Source: Spongiactinospora rosea (GTDB lineage Bacteria; Actinomycetota; Actinomycetes; Streptosporangiales; Streptosporangiaceae). From it: a DNA stretch of 64,000 nucleotides. Numbering within the stretch: the first letter of the stretch is position 1; the number at the start of each line of letters is the position of its first letter. The notes under the pieces are model-generated. The model searched no databases and had not been told where the DNA came from. It was given only the letters and a program-made list of their open reading frames with translations. Both the position numbers and the translations under genes were made by a program. The stretch spans positions 124,001-188,000 of the forward strand of contig NZ_QMEY01000006.1 of assembly GCF_003315795.1 (NCBI RefSeq). The letters are read 5' to 3'. This document shows positions 7,954 through 17,450 of this stretch, in pieces.

Positions 7954-8628
7954 ATGCGGGTTCTCGTCGTCGAGGACGAGCGGCGGATGGCCGCCGCGCT
8001 CCAGCGGGGGCTCTCCGCGGAGGGGTTCGCCGTGGACCTCGCGCACGACGGCGAGGACGGCCTGCACATGGCCAGGCAGGGCCAGTACGACGTGATCGTG
8101 CTCGACATCATGCTGCCGCGGATCTCCGGCTACAACGTCTGCAAGACGCTGCGCGCCGAGGAGAACTGGGTGCCGATCCTGATGCTGTCCGCCAAGGACG
8201 GCGAGTACGACATGGCCGACGGCCTGGACCTCGGCGCGGACGACTACCTCACCAAGCCGTTCTCCTACGTGGTGCTGGTGGCCCGGCTGCGGGCGCTGCT
8301 GCGGCGCGGCGCGGGCCGCCGCCCCGCCGTGCTGCGATCCGGCGACCTGGAGCTCGACCCGGCCAGCCGGCGGGTGGCCCGGGGGCGGACCGAGATCGAG
8401 CTGACGCCCCGGGAGTTCGCGCTGCTGGAGTTCCTGCTGCGCCGCCACGACGAGGTGGTCTCCAAGTCGGAGATCCTTGAGCACGTCTGGGACACCTTCG
8501 ACACCGACCCCAACGTGGTGGAGGTGTACGTGGGCTACCTGCGCAGGAAGATCGACGTCCCGTTCGGCAGGAGCGCCCTGCAGACCGTGCGCGGCGCGGG
8601 CTACCGGCTGGTCGGCGATGGCGGCTGA
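7954..8628 (+). CDS. OmpR-family response regulator
   Basis: This 224-residue regulator has a receiver domain (residues 1-115) with acidic pocket VVEDE, phospho-acceptor Asp51 in IVLDIMLPRISG, and Lys in LTKPF, followed by a winged-helix DNA-binding domain ending RTVRGAGYRLV. The ATG at 7954 has GGAGGT 7-8 bases upstream. The stop overlaps the histidine-kinase start by 11 bp. The array of CTGAGA/TCTCAG repeats immediately upstream is the likely target site for autoregulation and for control of the divergent LolA-like/ABC operon. Confidence 0.93.
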   Translation: MRVLVVEDERRMAAALQRGLSAEGFAVDLAHDGEDGLHMARQGQYDVIVLDIMLPRISGYNVCKTLRAEENWVPILMLSAKDGEYDMADGLDLGADDYLTKPFSYVVLVARLRALLRRGAGRRPAVLRSGDLELDPASRRVARGRTEIELTPREFALLEFLLRRHDEVVSKSEILEHVWDTFDTDPNVVEVYVGYLRRKIDVPFGRSALQTVRGAGYRLVGDGG

Positions 8629-10144
8629 GCCGGGCTCGGCCGGGCGCTGGTGGCGGCGTAAGAGCCTGCGCTTCCGGGTGACGGCCGCGGCGGCGGCGGT
8701 GCTCGCCCTGGCGCTCGCCATCTCCGCCTGGGTGCTGCTCGGGCTGCTCGGCAGGTCGCTGACCGCCACCGTCGACGACTCGGCCCTGCAGCGCGCCAAC
8801 CGGGTGCGCGCCGACGCCGACGCCGGGCGGCTGCCGCCCGAGCTGAGCAACCCCGACGGGACGCTCATCCAGGTCATCGAGCCGGGCGGGCGGGTGATGC
8901 ACGCCACGGTCGGCACCGACCGGCTGGTACCGCTGCTCAGCGCCACCGCCCGCGCCCAGGCGATCAGGTCCGACCGGGCCCGCGACCTGGACGGCGCCCC
9001 CTACGGCATCCCCGGGCGGCTGCGCGTTGTCGCGGTGTCCGCCGACCACGGCCGGGTGGTGATCGCCGCGCGCTCGATCGCCGAGGTGGAGAAGAGCCTG
9101 GCCGCCGCGACGCAGGTGCTGCTGTTCGGCACGCCGCTCCTGGTGGTCCTGCTGGCCGTGGTGAGCTGGATGGTCGTCGGCGGCACGCTGCGGCCCATCT
9201 CCGCGCTGCGCAGGGGCGCGGCCGAGATCTCCGGCACGGCCCGCTCCCGGCGGCTGCCCGTGCCCGAGGCCCACGACGAGGTGCACAGCCTGGCCAGGAC
9301 ACTGAACGACATGCTCACCCGGCTGGAGGAGGCCGACACCCGGCAGCGGGCGCTGGTCTCCGACGCCGCCCACGAGCTGCGCAGCCCGCTGGCCAGCATC
9401 AGGCTGCAACTGGAGGTCGCGCTCGGGCATCCGGAGGGCCAGGACTGGCGGGAGACCGCCGAGGGCGTCCTGGAGGACGCGATGCGGCTGTCCCGCCTGG
9501 CCGAGGACCTGCTCGCGCTGGCCCGGCTGGACGAGCGCGGCGGCATCCCGGCCCGCCGCGAGCCGGTGGACCTCGAAGGGCTGGTACGCCAGGGCGTCGA
9601 ACGCTACGCCGACAGCCCGGTCACGGTCTCCTGCGCCGTCGTGGACGGCGGCCTGTCGGTCACCGGCGACGCGCTCGACCTGGGCCGGGTGCTGACCAAC
9701 CTGGTGGACAACGCGGTGCGGCACGCCCAGGCCGGGGTGGCGGTCGAGTTGCGCGCCGAGGGTACGGCGGCGCTGCTCACCGTCACCGACGACGGCCCCG
9801 GCATCCCCGAGACCGACCGGGAACGCGTCTTCGACCGCTTCACCCGGCTGGACACCGCGCGCAGCCGCGACGAGGGCGGCGCGGGGCTGGGCCTGGCCAT
9901 CGTCCGCGAGACCGTGCGGGCCCACGGCGGCAGCGTCCATCTGGAGTCCGCGGGCGGCTCTCAGGAGGGTGGCTCTCAAGACGGCGGAGCAGGGCAGGGG
10001 TTGCGGGCGGTGGTACGCCTGCCGCTGACGACCGTCCCCGCGCTCTACGCCGGACCGGCGTCCCGGCCTGCCGGGCGTGCGGTCGATAAGGCGGTCAACG
10101 GGGCGGTCAGGGAGGCGGTTCTGGAAGGCCCGCAGGATCAGTGA
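8618..10144 (+). CDS. Sensor histidine kinase, partner of the upstream regulator
   Basis: This 508-residue kinase has a first membrane helix at about 21-45, an extracytoplasmic sensor region (46-163), a second helix (164-188), HAMP linker, a HisKA domain with phospho-acceptor His252 in SDAAHELRSPLAS, and a HATPase domain with N box (LVDNAVRHA), G1 (DDGPGIPE) and G2 (GGAGLGLAI). A non-conserved tail of about 60 residues follows. The ATG at 8618 overlaps the regulator gene, so the pair is coupled. The sensor region is short and not recognisable, so the signal is unknown; the divergent exporter suggests envelope stress or an antimicrobial ligand. Confidence 0.92.
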   Translation: MAAEPGSAGRWWRRKSLRFRVTAAAAAVLALALAISAWVLLGLLGRSLTATVDDSALQRANRVRADADAGRLPPELSNPDGTLIQVIEPGGRVMHATVGTDRLVPLLSATARAQAIRSDRARDLDGAPYGIPGRLRVVAVSADHGRVVIAARSIAEVEKSLAAATQVLLFGTPLLVVLLAVVSWMVVGGTLRPISALRRGAAEISGTARSRRLPVPEAHDEVHSLARTLNDMLTRLEEADTRQRALVSDAAHELRSPLASIRLQLEVALGHPEGQDWRETAEGVLEDAMRLSRLAEDLLALARLDERGGIPARREPVDLEGLVRQGVERYADSPVTVSCAVVDGGLSVTGDALDLGRVLTNLVDNAVRHAQAGVAVELRAEGTAALLTVTDDGPGIPETDRERVFDRFTRLDTARSRDEGGAGLGLAIVRETVRAHGGSVHLESAGGSQEGGSQDGGAGQGLRAVVRLPLTTVPALYAGPASRPAGRAVDKAVNGAVREAVLEGPQDQ

Positions 10145-10325
10145 CGACAACCGCGGGATCGATCACGGGCGACGCGGTCCGGCTCGTGCCGTCCGCCGCT
10201 CGACGCCGACCGGGAGAACGTCATCCCGGCGCGGAGCCCGCGCCCGGCGGTGCCGCCCCACCCGGCACCGGCTTGCTGTACTGCTGCTGAGCGTTGGAAC
10301 GCTCCCACTGGATGAGACGGCGGCG

Positions 10326-11195
10326 CTAGGCCGCGCTGCCCCCCTCGGCGAGCGCCAGGAAGTCCTGGACGATCAGGGGGAGGCGGCGACGGGCGTGCAC
10401 GATGGCGATCACCCGCCGGACGGGTGGGTCCAACGAACGGATCACCAGCCCGGCGCGCAGGGCCTGCTCGGTCAGCCCGCGGTATCCGAGCAGGGAACCC
10501 AACCCCGCGCGGACGTGGGCCAGCGAGCTGCCCCGCTCGTCGGTCTCGGCGGCGGTCACCGGCCGCACGCCGTACTTGGCGAACATCGCGTCGAACTCCC
10601 TGCGCCTGGCGCTGCCCCGCTTGGGGAGCACCAGCCGCATGCCGGTCAGCCGGGCCATCGGCACCGTGTCGGGGAGGTCGAGGCCAGGAGGGGAGACGAG
10701 CACGATCTCCTGGCGTTCCAGCGGATGGCCGATCAGGTCGGCCGGGACCGGCAGGTCGGTCAGGCCGAGATCGGCCCGCTGGTCCCTGACGGCGCTCACC
10801 ACACCGTCACGTCCGTCACAGCGCACGATGTGCACGCGTACCGCGGGGTTCCGCTCGGCGTACGCGGGCAGGAGTCGCGTGGCGAGCGCCGGCTCCAGGC
10901 TCGGCGTCAGCGCGATCCGAAGGTCGGTGTCGGCCGAACGGCCGTGCCCCGCCAGCGACTCGATCTCATGAACGGCGTCTAATGCCTCCTTCGCGAGTTT
11001 GACGACCCGGCGTCCCTGGGCCGTGACGACCACGCCACGACCGGAACGCGCGAACAACGTCATTCCGAGTTCACGCTCCAGGTCCCTGATCGCGCGGGAA
11101 AGCGCGGGTTGCGCGATGTACAGAGACCTGGCGGCGTCTGTCATGGTGCGGTGCTCCGCAGTCGCCACAACGTAGCGGAGCTGCTGCAGATTCAT
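10326..11195 (-). CDS. LysR-family transcriptional regulator
   Basis: The 289-residue protein starts MNLQQLRYVVATAEHRTMTD and has the LysR helix-turn-helix (AARSLYIAQPALSRAIRDLE, residues 20-40) and a substrate-binding domain of usual length. It is divergent from a zinc metallopeptidase gene 190 bases away. LysR regulators often control the divergent gene, but no metabolic gene is nearby to suggest the effector. The 181 bases between its stop and the preceding kinase contain no recognisable gene. Confidence 0.9.
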   Translation of the reverse strand: MNLQQLRYVVATAEHRTMTDAARSLYIAQPALSRAIRDLERELGMTLFARSGRGVVVTAQGRRVVKLAKEALDAVHEIESLAGHGRSADTDLRIALTPSLEPALATRLLPAYAERNPAVRVHIVRCDGRDGVVSAVRDQRADLGLTDLPVPADLIGHPLERQEIVLVSPPGLDLPDTVPMARLTGMRLVLPKRGSARRREFDAMFAKYGVRPVTAAETDERGSSLAHVRAGLGSLLGYRGLTEQALRAGLVIRSLDPPVRRVIAIVHARRRLPLIVQDFLALAEGGSAA

Positions 11196-11385
11196 GCTTT
11201 GAAGCTAGGACACAGTGCCTTGATCGGTCCGCCACATTGCGGAGATCACCTTGCACGATTTCACTGAGTAACGGATCAGGCCGACATTCGTGACGGGTGA
11301 TAAATCAGTATGCTTCTGCCCCAAATACGGTAAAGGTCCGGCTGGTTTGTCCCGGTCAGGACAAACGGGGTAAGGGGAAGACAGC

Positions 11386-12933
11386 TTGGCAGTCAACGGA
11401 CAGTATCCACCGCCGCCACCCTCGTCCCCGCCGCCACAACAGCCCTTCCCCTCCTCGGGCGACGACGACGGCCGGCAGCGGCATACCCGCCTCTACGGCC
11501 CCGCCGACGGCCCCGACGCCACGCCTCCCGGCCTGTACCGAAGCGGCCAGGGCCCGTTCCCCCACCCTCCGCCCCCCGGCCCCCACGGCGGCCCGGCGGC
11601 CGGTCCCCATGGGGCCGGCGGTCATGCGGGCGGCCCTTATCCGGCGGGCCCCGGCCATCCGGTCGCGCCGCCCGTGCCCGGGTACCCACCGGCGGCTCCC
11701 GGGCATCCGGTCCCGAGGGCCGATCCGGGGCGACCGCCGTTCCCACCCGGCTCCCCCGTGGGATACCCGCCGCCGCCTCCCGGCGGGCCGTACGCGGGCC
11801 GTCCCCCGCAGCCGCCGTTCACTCCACGGCAGCAGGGGCGCCACCCCGGGCCGCCCGGACGCCCGTACGGAGGGCCCGCCCATCCCCCGCCGCCCCGCCA
11901 CCACCACGGCCCGCGGCGCAAGGGCGGGGGCGGCGTGGCCGTGGTCCTCGGAGTCATCGGCGGCATCGCGGGCCTGTTCGTGGTGCTGGTCGTGCTCGCG
12001 GCCGTGGTGGGCTCCCTCGGCGACCGGGACCGGACCTCCCCTATCGCCCTGCCCACCTACACGCCGCCCACCTTCGAGGAGACCGAACGGCCCACCGAGC
12101 GCGGCCGTACCGAGGAGCGGACCGAAACTGAGACCCGGCGGACCCAGGAGACGGACTCGACCGACTCGACGGGCTCGGCCCGGCGCTCCCGGCCCGCCCT
12201 GAACCGGACGTTGCAGAACAACACCCTCTACCGGGCGGGCGGCCTGCCCGCGGCCAACTGCCCCGGTGGCGGCGCGAACATCTACAACCACGCCCAACTC
12301 AAGGCGCTGATCCTGAAGACCTCGCAGTGCATGGACCGGGTGTGGTCGCAGGTCCTCACGAAGCAGGGCATCGAGTGGCACCGCCCCGGCTACGCCATCG
12401 CGGCCAGGAGCGGCCGGGGCGCCTGCGGCGACTACCCCTCCCCCGGCAGCATCGTGCCGTACTACTGCCCGCGCAACACGACGATCTACGCCTCCACCTC
12501 GGCGATGGCGCGCGGGTCCGGCAACGCCCAGGGGTACGGCCAGACGACCTCCTGGCACGGCGGGATCATCAGCATGATGGCCCACGAGTACGGCCACCAT
12601 GTCCAGCACCTGTCCGGGCTGAGCGACTCGTGGTGGACCAAGACCCTGGCCTCCACCAGCGACAGCGGCAAGCTGGCGCTGAGCCGCCGCTTCGAGTTGC
12701 AGGCCACCTGCTTCGCCGGGATGTTCATGCGGGCCGCCTCCGCCACATACCCGGTGCCGCCCGCGCGCCGCCGCGTTCTGTACTTCTTCCATTCCCGGGT
12801 GGGCGACTGGCCGGGCAGGCCCCGCGATCACGGATCGCCGCCGAACAACGGCAGGTGGTTCCGGCAGGGCTATGAGAAGAACAGGACGTTCCAGTGCAAC
12901 ACGTGGCTGGCGCCGCCCAACACAACCTCGTAG
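11386..12933 (+). CDS. Membrane-anchored neutral zinc metallopeptidase (YpfJ-like)
   Basis: The 515-residue product begins with about 170 residues very rich in Pro and Gly, predicted disordered and cytoplasmic, followed by one membrane helix (about 182-210), a Thr/Glu/Arg-rich spacer and an extracytoplasmic peptidase domain. The zinc motif HEYGHH is at residues 400-405, and ELQATCFAG about 30 residues later supplies the third ligand, as in the PF04228 zinc-peptidase family. The TTG at 11386 follows AGGGGA and has no better alternative in frame. The gene stands alone; the LysR gene is divergent. It is probably a surface protein of unknown substrate. Confidence 0.85.
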   Translation: MAVNGQYPPPPPSSPPPQQPFPSSGDDDGRQRHTRLYGPADGPDATPPGLYRSGQGPFPHPPPPGPHGGPAAGPHGAGGHAGGPYPAGPGHPVAPPVPGYPPAAPGHPVPRADPGRPPFPPGSPVGYPPPPPGGPYAGRPPQPPFTPRQQGRHPGPPGRPYGGPAHPPPPRHHHGPRRKGGGGVAVVLGVIGGIAGLFVVLVVLAAVVGSLGDRDRTSPIALPTYTPPTFEETERPTERGRTEERTETETRRTQETDSTDSTGSARRSRPALNRTLQNNTLYRAGGLPAANCPGGGANIYNHAQLKALILKTSQCMDRVWSQVLTKQGIEWHRPGYAIAARSGRGACGDYPSPGSIVPYYCPRNTTIYASTSAMARGSGNAQGYGQTTSWHGGIISMMAHEYGHHVQHLSGLSDSWWTKTLASTSDSGKLALSRRFELQATCFAGMFMRAASATYPVPPARRRVLYFFHSRVGDWPGRPRDHGSPPNNGRWFRQGYEKNRTFQCNTWLAPPNTTS

Positions 12934-13129
12934 ATTAATGGGCTATTCATGAGTGGTTAGCCATCTGTCGGTGTTGTCCAGGTATGGGGCGTAGAATCCA
13001 GGACAATTCCCGGACAGCGGGGGACCAAGGACAGGTCTGGCCTGGTCAAGCATCCAACCGGAACCATGACCCGGCCGCCCAGCCGGGCCGGCGGGCTCGG
13101 CCAGGAACATATGACGACGAGGGAGCGGT

Positions 13130-15310
13130 GTGACGATGCGCCATGGGCAGTCATCGGGGGATCCCGCGGACGACGGCGGGAAACGGCGCCCCCGGCGGCG
13201 ACCTACCGGCGGACGGCAGCGCGCGCAGCGTCCCGCTCCCGGCGTCCAGCCCGGCGGACAGGACGAACCGCCGGAGACCGGCCAGTTCACCATGCCGCCG
13301 GGGGCGCTCGACGCCAAGGACCAACGCCCCGGTCCTGGCGACCCGCCCCCGTCCGGCGCGCCCGACACGGGCACCATGTGGGCGGTCGGGCGTGAGGGAG
13401 AGGGCGCGTCCGGGCCCGGGAAGGGCCGCCCCGTCGGGCCGAGTGAACCCACGGTCGCGGTCCGCCGCCCGTCACGCGCCGAAGATGACTCCCGGGGGCA
13501 GGACGGCCGCCGCGGGCGCGGCCCGGCAGGACGCCCACGTACTCAAGGCCCGGACGCCGGCCCCCCGCCAGGGCCGCCCGGCCCCCCGGAAGGCGCGGAC
13601 GCGGATGGCCCGCGCGGCAGAGGGAGCGGACGCCGAGCGGGGCCGGGCGGTGCGGGCCACGCGGTACCGCCTGGGCCGGGAGGCCCCGGGCGCGCAACGG
13701 GCCCCGGTGGAACAGGCGGCAAAGGCGCGGGGCAGGCCGATGGGAGAGGCCGCGGCGGCCCTGGTGGCGCCGGAGGAAGAGGCCCAGGCGGACCCGGTGG
13801 CTCCGGAGACCCTGGCGGTGCCGACGAGAGCAGGGGCGGGCCGAAGTTCGCCAAGCGGATGAGCGCCGCGTCGATCGTCGGCTGGACCGCGTTGTCGGCC
13901 CTGGTACCCGGCGCCGCGCACCTGCGGGCCGGGCGGCGGCGGATCGGCTACATCCTGCTCGGCGCGTTCGGCCTGCTGCTGCTCAGCGCCGCCGTGATCG
14001 CGGTCATCATGCTGAACAACGTCGGCCTCCTCCTCCGCGACAGCACGATGCTGACCGCCTCGATCCTGGCCGTGGCCGGCGCGCTGCTGTGGTTCGCCCT
14101 GATCGTGACGTCGTACGTCACCCTCAAGCCCGCCCGGCTGAACAGAGCCGGTCAGATGCTCTCCGGCGTCGCCGTCGGCCTGCTCTGCGTCGTGGTGGTC
14201 GCCCCCTTCGCGGTGGCCGCCAACGCCGCCATCGCCGCCCGTAACGCGGTCAACGTCATCTTCGACTCCGGCACCCACCAGTCCACCGCGCCGATCAAGC
14301 ACGAGGACCCGTGGAACGGCCGGGACCGGGTCAACTTCCTGCTGGTGGGCGGGGACGCGGCGGGCAACCGTACCGGCGTGCGGACCGACAGCATGACGGT
14401 GGCCAGCGTGGACGTGAAGACCGGCAACACGGTCATGTTCAGCCTGCCGCGCAACATGCAGCACGTCCGTTTCCCCCCGCACAGCCCGCTCGGCAAACGG
14501 TTCCCGAACGGCTTCTTCGCCGAACTCCCCAACGGCGGCCTGCTGAACGAGGTGTGGCAGTTCGCCGAGGACAATCCGCAGGTGATGGGGGCCAAGCATC
14601 AGGGGCCCAGGGCGCTGAAGGAGGCGATCGGGCACACGCTCGGCCTCAAGATCGACTATTTCGCGCTGGTCAACATGTACGGCTTCGCCGACCTCGTGGA
14701 CGCCATCGGCGGCCTGGAGATCCGGGTCCAGCAGGACATCAAGTGGGGCGGCCTGTACGGCACCGCCGGGACCATCAAGGCGGGCTTTCGCAAGCTGTCC
14801 GGCGAGGAGGTCCTGTGGTACGGCCGTTCGCGCGTGAACAGCGATGACTTCTCCCGGATGGCCCGCCAGCGGTGCGTGATCGGGGCGTTCGCCCAGCAGG
14901 CCACCCCCGACGTCGTACTGGCCAACTTCAACAAGATCGCGTCCGCGACCAAGCGGCTGGCCAGCACCGACATCCCCCGCCCCCTGCTCGAACACCTGGT
15001 GGAACTGGCGCTCAGGGTGAAGAGCGCCAAGATCACCAGCACGCAGTTCGTGCCGCCGCAGTTCTGGCCGGGGAACGTGGACTGGATGAAGGTCCGCCGT
15101 ACCGTGACGAACGCGCTGCGCCAGTCCACACGCGGCAACCGCCGCGCCCTGGCGGCGGACGTGACCGCCTCACCCGGCGCGACCGGCACCGGCGGCACCA
15201 GGCGGCCGACCACCGCGCCGAAGGCCAACGCGCCGGACCAGTCCCCCACGCCCGGTTCGTCGAAGAAGGAGACCGGCAACTCCGACCTCGCCGAGGTCTG
15301 CGGCCTCTGA
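13130..15310 (+). CDS. LytR-CpsA-Psr family wall glycopolymer ligase with long disordered N-terminus
   Basis: This 726-residue protein has about 240 N-terminal residues that are extremely rich in Gly, Pro and Arg, then three or four membrane helices (about 250-370), and an LCP domain (about 390-640) with conserved arginines and aspartates in RTDSMTVASVDVKTG, FSLPRNMQ and SGEEVLWYGRSR. LCP enzymes transfer lipid-linked glycopolymers to peptidoglycan outside the membrane. The start is GTG 13130 or ATG 13136, both behind GAGGGAGCG. The repetitive GC-rich 5' region makes three frames look open here. It could attach the nonulosonate-type polymer encoded near 44.5-51 kb, but there is no direct link. 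Confidence 0.88.
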   Translation: MTMRHGQSSGDPADDGGKRRPRRRPTGGRQRAQRPAPGVQPGGQDEPPETGQFTMPPGALDAKDQRPGPGDPPPSGAPDTGTMWAVGREGEGASGPGKGRPVGPSEPTVAVRRPSRAEDDSRGQDGRRGRGPAGRPRTQGPDAGPPPGPPGPPEGADADGPRGRGSGRRAGPGGAGHAVPPGPGGPGRATGPGGTGGKGAGQADGRGRGGPGGAGGRGPGGPGGSGDPGGADESRGGPKFAKRMSAASIVGWTALSALVPGAAHLRAGRRRIGYILLGAFGLLLLSAAVIAVIMLNNVGLLLRDSTMLTASILAVAGALLWFALIVTSYVTLKPARLNRAGQMLSGVAVGLLCVVVVAPFAVAANAAIAARNAVNVIFDSGTHQSTAPIKHEDPWNGRDRVNFLLVGGDAAGNRTGVRTDSMTVASVDVKTGNTVMFSLPRNMQHVRFPPHSPLGKRFPNGFFAELPNGGLLNEVWQFAEDNPQVMGAKHQGPRALKEAIGHTLGLKIDYFALVNMYGFADLVDAIGGLEIRVQQDIKWGGLYGTAGTIKAGFRKLSGEEVLWYGRSRVNSDDFSRMARQRCVIGAFAQQATPDVVLANFNKIASATKRLASTDIPRPLLEHLVELALRVKSAKITSTQFVPPQFWPGNVDWMKVRRTVTNALRQSTRGNRRALAADVTASPGATGTGGTRRPTTAPKANAPDQSPTPGSSKKETGNSDLAEVCGL

Positions 15311-15333
15311 CGCGGTCCCGGCGCCGGACGGGG

Positions 15334-15365
15334 CCGGCCTCGGCGGCGTAGCGGGCCGAGGCCGG
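15334..15365. terminator. Stem-loop terminator after the LCP gene
   Basis: Arms CCGGCCTCGGC (15334-15344) and GCCGAGGCCGG (15355-15365) pair perfectly over 11 bases around a 10-base loop, 24 bases downstream of the LCP stop codon. Confidence 0.7.
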
Positions 15366-15690
15366 TCAGGTGCTGGAGACGGCTCCCGGCCGGCGGCCGA
15401 GGCGGTCCTGAACACGCATCCGGCGCGGGCCGGACAGCCGCCCGCGCCCGGTGGCCGGGCCGACGTCGCCGGCTGCGCCCCCCGGTCGGCCGGGAACACC
15501 GGTCCCATGGTGCGGCCCGCTGCGCGTACTCGATGGCGCCGCCCCTCGTACAGCAGCCTCCACAGCACCCGCTCACGCGGAGCGCGGTCTTCCATCGGCC
15601 GTTCACGCCCGGCCTGAAATTCTGCCGTCGGCCGCGGACACGTAGGGATTGAAAGCCCGCAGCGTTCGGAAGGCCTGACGAGGATGACGC
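15366..15690. other. Intergenic region without a recognisable gene
   Basis: About 325 bases separate the LCP terminator from the first ECF sigma gene. Short open frames exist on both strands but have no ribosome site and no recognisable protein pattern. The last 60 bases are less GC-rich and probably hold the promoter of the sigma gene; no clear minus 35 or minus 10 element stands out. Confidence 0.5.
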
Positions 15691-16242
15691 GTGAGTGAAC
15701 AAGATGATCGGTCCCGGTTCGAGGCGGTGTACCGGCGGACCTATGAGCAGATCCTCGGATACGCCGTGCGGCGGTGTTCCTCTCCCGAGGACGCCGCCGA
15801 CGTCGTGGCCGAGACCTATGTGATCGCCTGGCGGCGGATGACCGAGCTTCCCGACGGCGAGGCCGGCAGGCTCTGGCTGTACGGCGTGGCCCGTCGGGTC
15901 CTTGCCAACCACCGTCGTGGCGAGCGGCGCAGGCTCACCCGGCATGCCGAGCTCACCGACGAGATCCAACACCTCCATGCCGCCCCCGCCCACCGCGGTG
16001 AGCAGGACGTCGTGGGTGAGGCGATGGACATGCTCGCCGACAGCGATCGCGAACTGCTGGCACTGACCCTCTGGGAGGGGCTCGACCCCGGCGAGATCGC
16101 CACGGTGCTGGGCTGTTCGCGCAACGCCGCCCGTATCCGCCTGCACCGGGCCCGCAAGCGCTTCGCCAAGGCTCTGGAGAAGATCCGCCCATCAGCCGCC
16201 GGCTTCGCGTCACGGCCGCTCGTCGAGAAGGAGTCAGGGTGA
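15691..16242 (+). CDS. ECF-type RNA polymerase sigma factor
   Basis: This 183-residue protein contains sigma region 2 (SPEDAADVVAETYVIAWRRM) and region 4 (ALTLWEGLDPGEIATVLGCSRNAARIRLHRARKR), with no sigma 1.1 or 3 domains. The GTG at 15691 has GAGG 7 bases upstream. Its stop overlaps the start of a CU044_5270-type membrane protein by a GTGA junction, an arrangement seen in ECF groups in which the partner gene serves as anti-sigma or sensor. A closely similar module follows at 17501-18912. The signal is unknown. Confidence 0.92.
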   Translation: MSEQDDRSRFEAVYRRTYEQILGYAVRRCSSPEDAADVVAETYVIAWRRMTELPDGEAGRLWLYGVARRVLANHRRGERRRLTRHAELTDEIQHLHAAPAHRGEQDVVGEAMDMLADSDRELLALTLWEGLDPGEIATVLGCSRNAARIRLHRARKRFAKALEKIRPSAAGFASRPLVEKESG

Positions 16243-17405
16243 ACAACGACCAGATCTTCAAGGACCGGGCGCGAGTGCTGGACGAGGACCTGGCCGGCCG
16301 GGCGTCCACCGCGGGGGCGGACGCGCTGCTGGCGGAGATCGTCGCGCTGGAGCGGGCTCCGGCCCGGCGGCGGCTCCTGCCCCCCCGTGGCCGCGCCCTG
16401 CTCGGCCTGGCCGCGGCCGCCGCCGCGGTGGCGGTCATCGCCCCGGTGATGCTGTCCGGCGGCACGATCTCCATCTCACCTCGGCCCGGTACGTCGGCGT
16501 CCGCGACGGCCGGACCGACCGCCCGGCAGATCCTGCTCGCCGCCGCCGTCGCCGTGGAGAAGGCCCCCGCGAGCGGCGACTACTGGCGTACCGCGACCGT
16601 CCACCGGTGGATGCTGACCGACCCCACGCGCAGCTATGTGCTCGAAGGCGGCCGGTCCCATGAGCTGTGGCGGGCGAAGCGGCCGGATCTGAAGTACTGG
16701 CGCATCTGGCAGGATCTCGGCATCAAGCCCGCGACCCCCCAGGACGAGGCGGCCTGGCGGGCCGCCGGGGCGCCCACCAGTTGGCGATACCCCGAGGACA
16801 TGAAGACGGAGAACCTGTTCTCCGTCCCGTACGGGGGGCTGCTGGAGGCGGCGCCGGGTGAGCGAACCGCCGAACGACTCAGCGGCAAATGGCAGGGCTC
16901 GGCCGGTGACCTGGCAGGAGAGGACATGACCTGGGAGAAGGTACGCGCGATCCCGAGCGACCCCGGCGGGCTCCGGAGCTACCTGGAAGAGCGCATCGCC
17001 CGGCTGGACCTGACCGGATCCGGGATGGACGCGCAGGAGGCCAGGGCGAACATCCTGCTGCGGGACTGTGTGGGCGTCATCAGCGACCTGCCGGCCTCGC
17101 CCGAGGTCCGGGCGGCCGCGTACCGGATCCTCGCGTCTCTGCCCGCCATACGGGCCGAGGGGGAGACGGCCGATCCGCTGGGCCGGCGCGGGCAGACGCT
17201 CACCTATCAGGAGGAGATCGAGCCGGGCCTGTTCACCCGGGTCCAACTCGTGGTCGATCCCGGCACCGGCCTGCTCCTCGCCGAGGTCAGGACGAACACC
17301 ACCGAGCTCGCGAACGGGCGGCAGGCGGAACTGCGCCTCTCCACCTCGTTCGAGGCGATCGGCTGGACCGACGACCGCCCCGAACTGCCCGCACAACGCG
17401 ACTGA
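16239..17405 (+). CDS. CU044_5270-type membrane protein, putative ECF partner
   Basis: The 388-residue product has a short cytoplasmic N-terminus, one membrane helix (about residues 49-72) and a large extracytoplasmic domain. The DYWRTATVHRW and FSVPYGGLLEAAPGERTAERL patterns, and the late VQLVVDPGTGLLLAEVRT block, are typical of the CU044_5270 family that is coupled to actinobacterial ECF sigma genes. The GTG at 16239 overlaps the sigma stop. The likely role is to hold or tune the sigma factor in response to an envelope signal; no zinc anti-sigma motif (HxxxCxxC) is present, so the mechanism is open. Confidence 0.72.
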   Translation: MNNDQIFKDRARVLDEDLAGRASTAGADALLAEIVALERAPARRRLLPPRGRALLGLAAAAAAVAVIAPVMLSGGTISISPRPGTSASATAGPTARQILLAAAVAVEKAPASGDYWRTATVHRWMLTDPTRSYVLEGGRSHELWRAKRPDLKYWRIWQDLGIKPATPQDEAAWRAAGAPTSWRYPEDMKTENLFSVPYGGLLEAAPGERTAERLSGKWQGSAGDLAGEDMTWEKVRAIPSDPGGLRSYLEERIARLDLTGSGMDAQEARANILLRDCVGVISDLPASPEVRAAAYRILASLPAIRAEGETADPLGRRGQTLTYQEEIEPGLFTRVQLVVDPGTGLLLAEVRTNTTELANGRQAELRLSTSFEAIGWTDDRPELPAQRD

Positions 17406-17450
17406 CGCGAGTAGCCCGAACTTCTGAGCGTCATCTGCAACAGCCCGCTG

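Noticed and set aside
13009..13058. Possible TAGAAT promoter box before the LCP gene
   Set aside because: Spacing to any TTG-type minus 35 hexamer is 12 or 21 bases, so the match is not convincing.
13143..13862. Second plus-strand frame of 239 codons inside the LCP gene 5' part
   Set aside because: The Gly/Pro/Arg-rich LCP N-terminus makes several frames open; only the 13130 frame continues into membrane helices and the LCP domain.
15366..15563. Minus-strand 65-codon ORF in the gap before the first sigma gene
   Set aside because: No ribosome site, low complexity, and no domain pattern; likely chance in GC-rich sequence.
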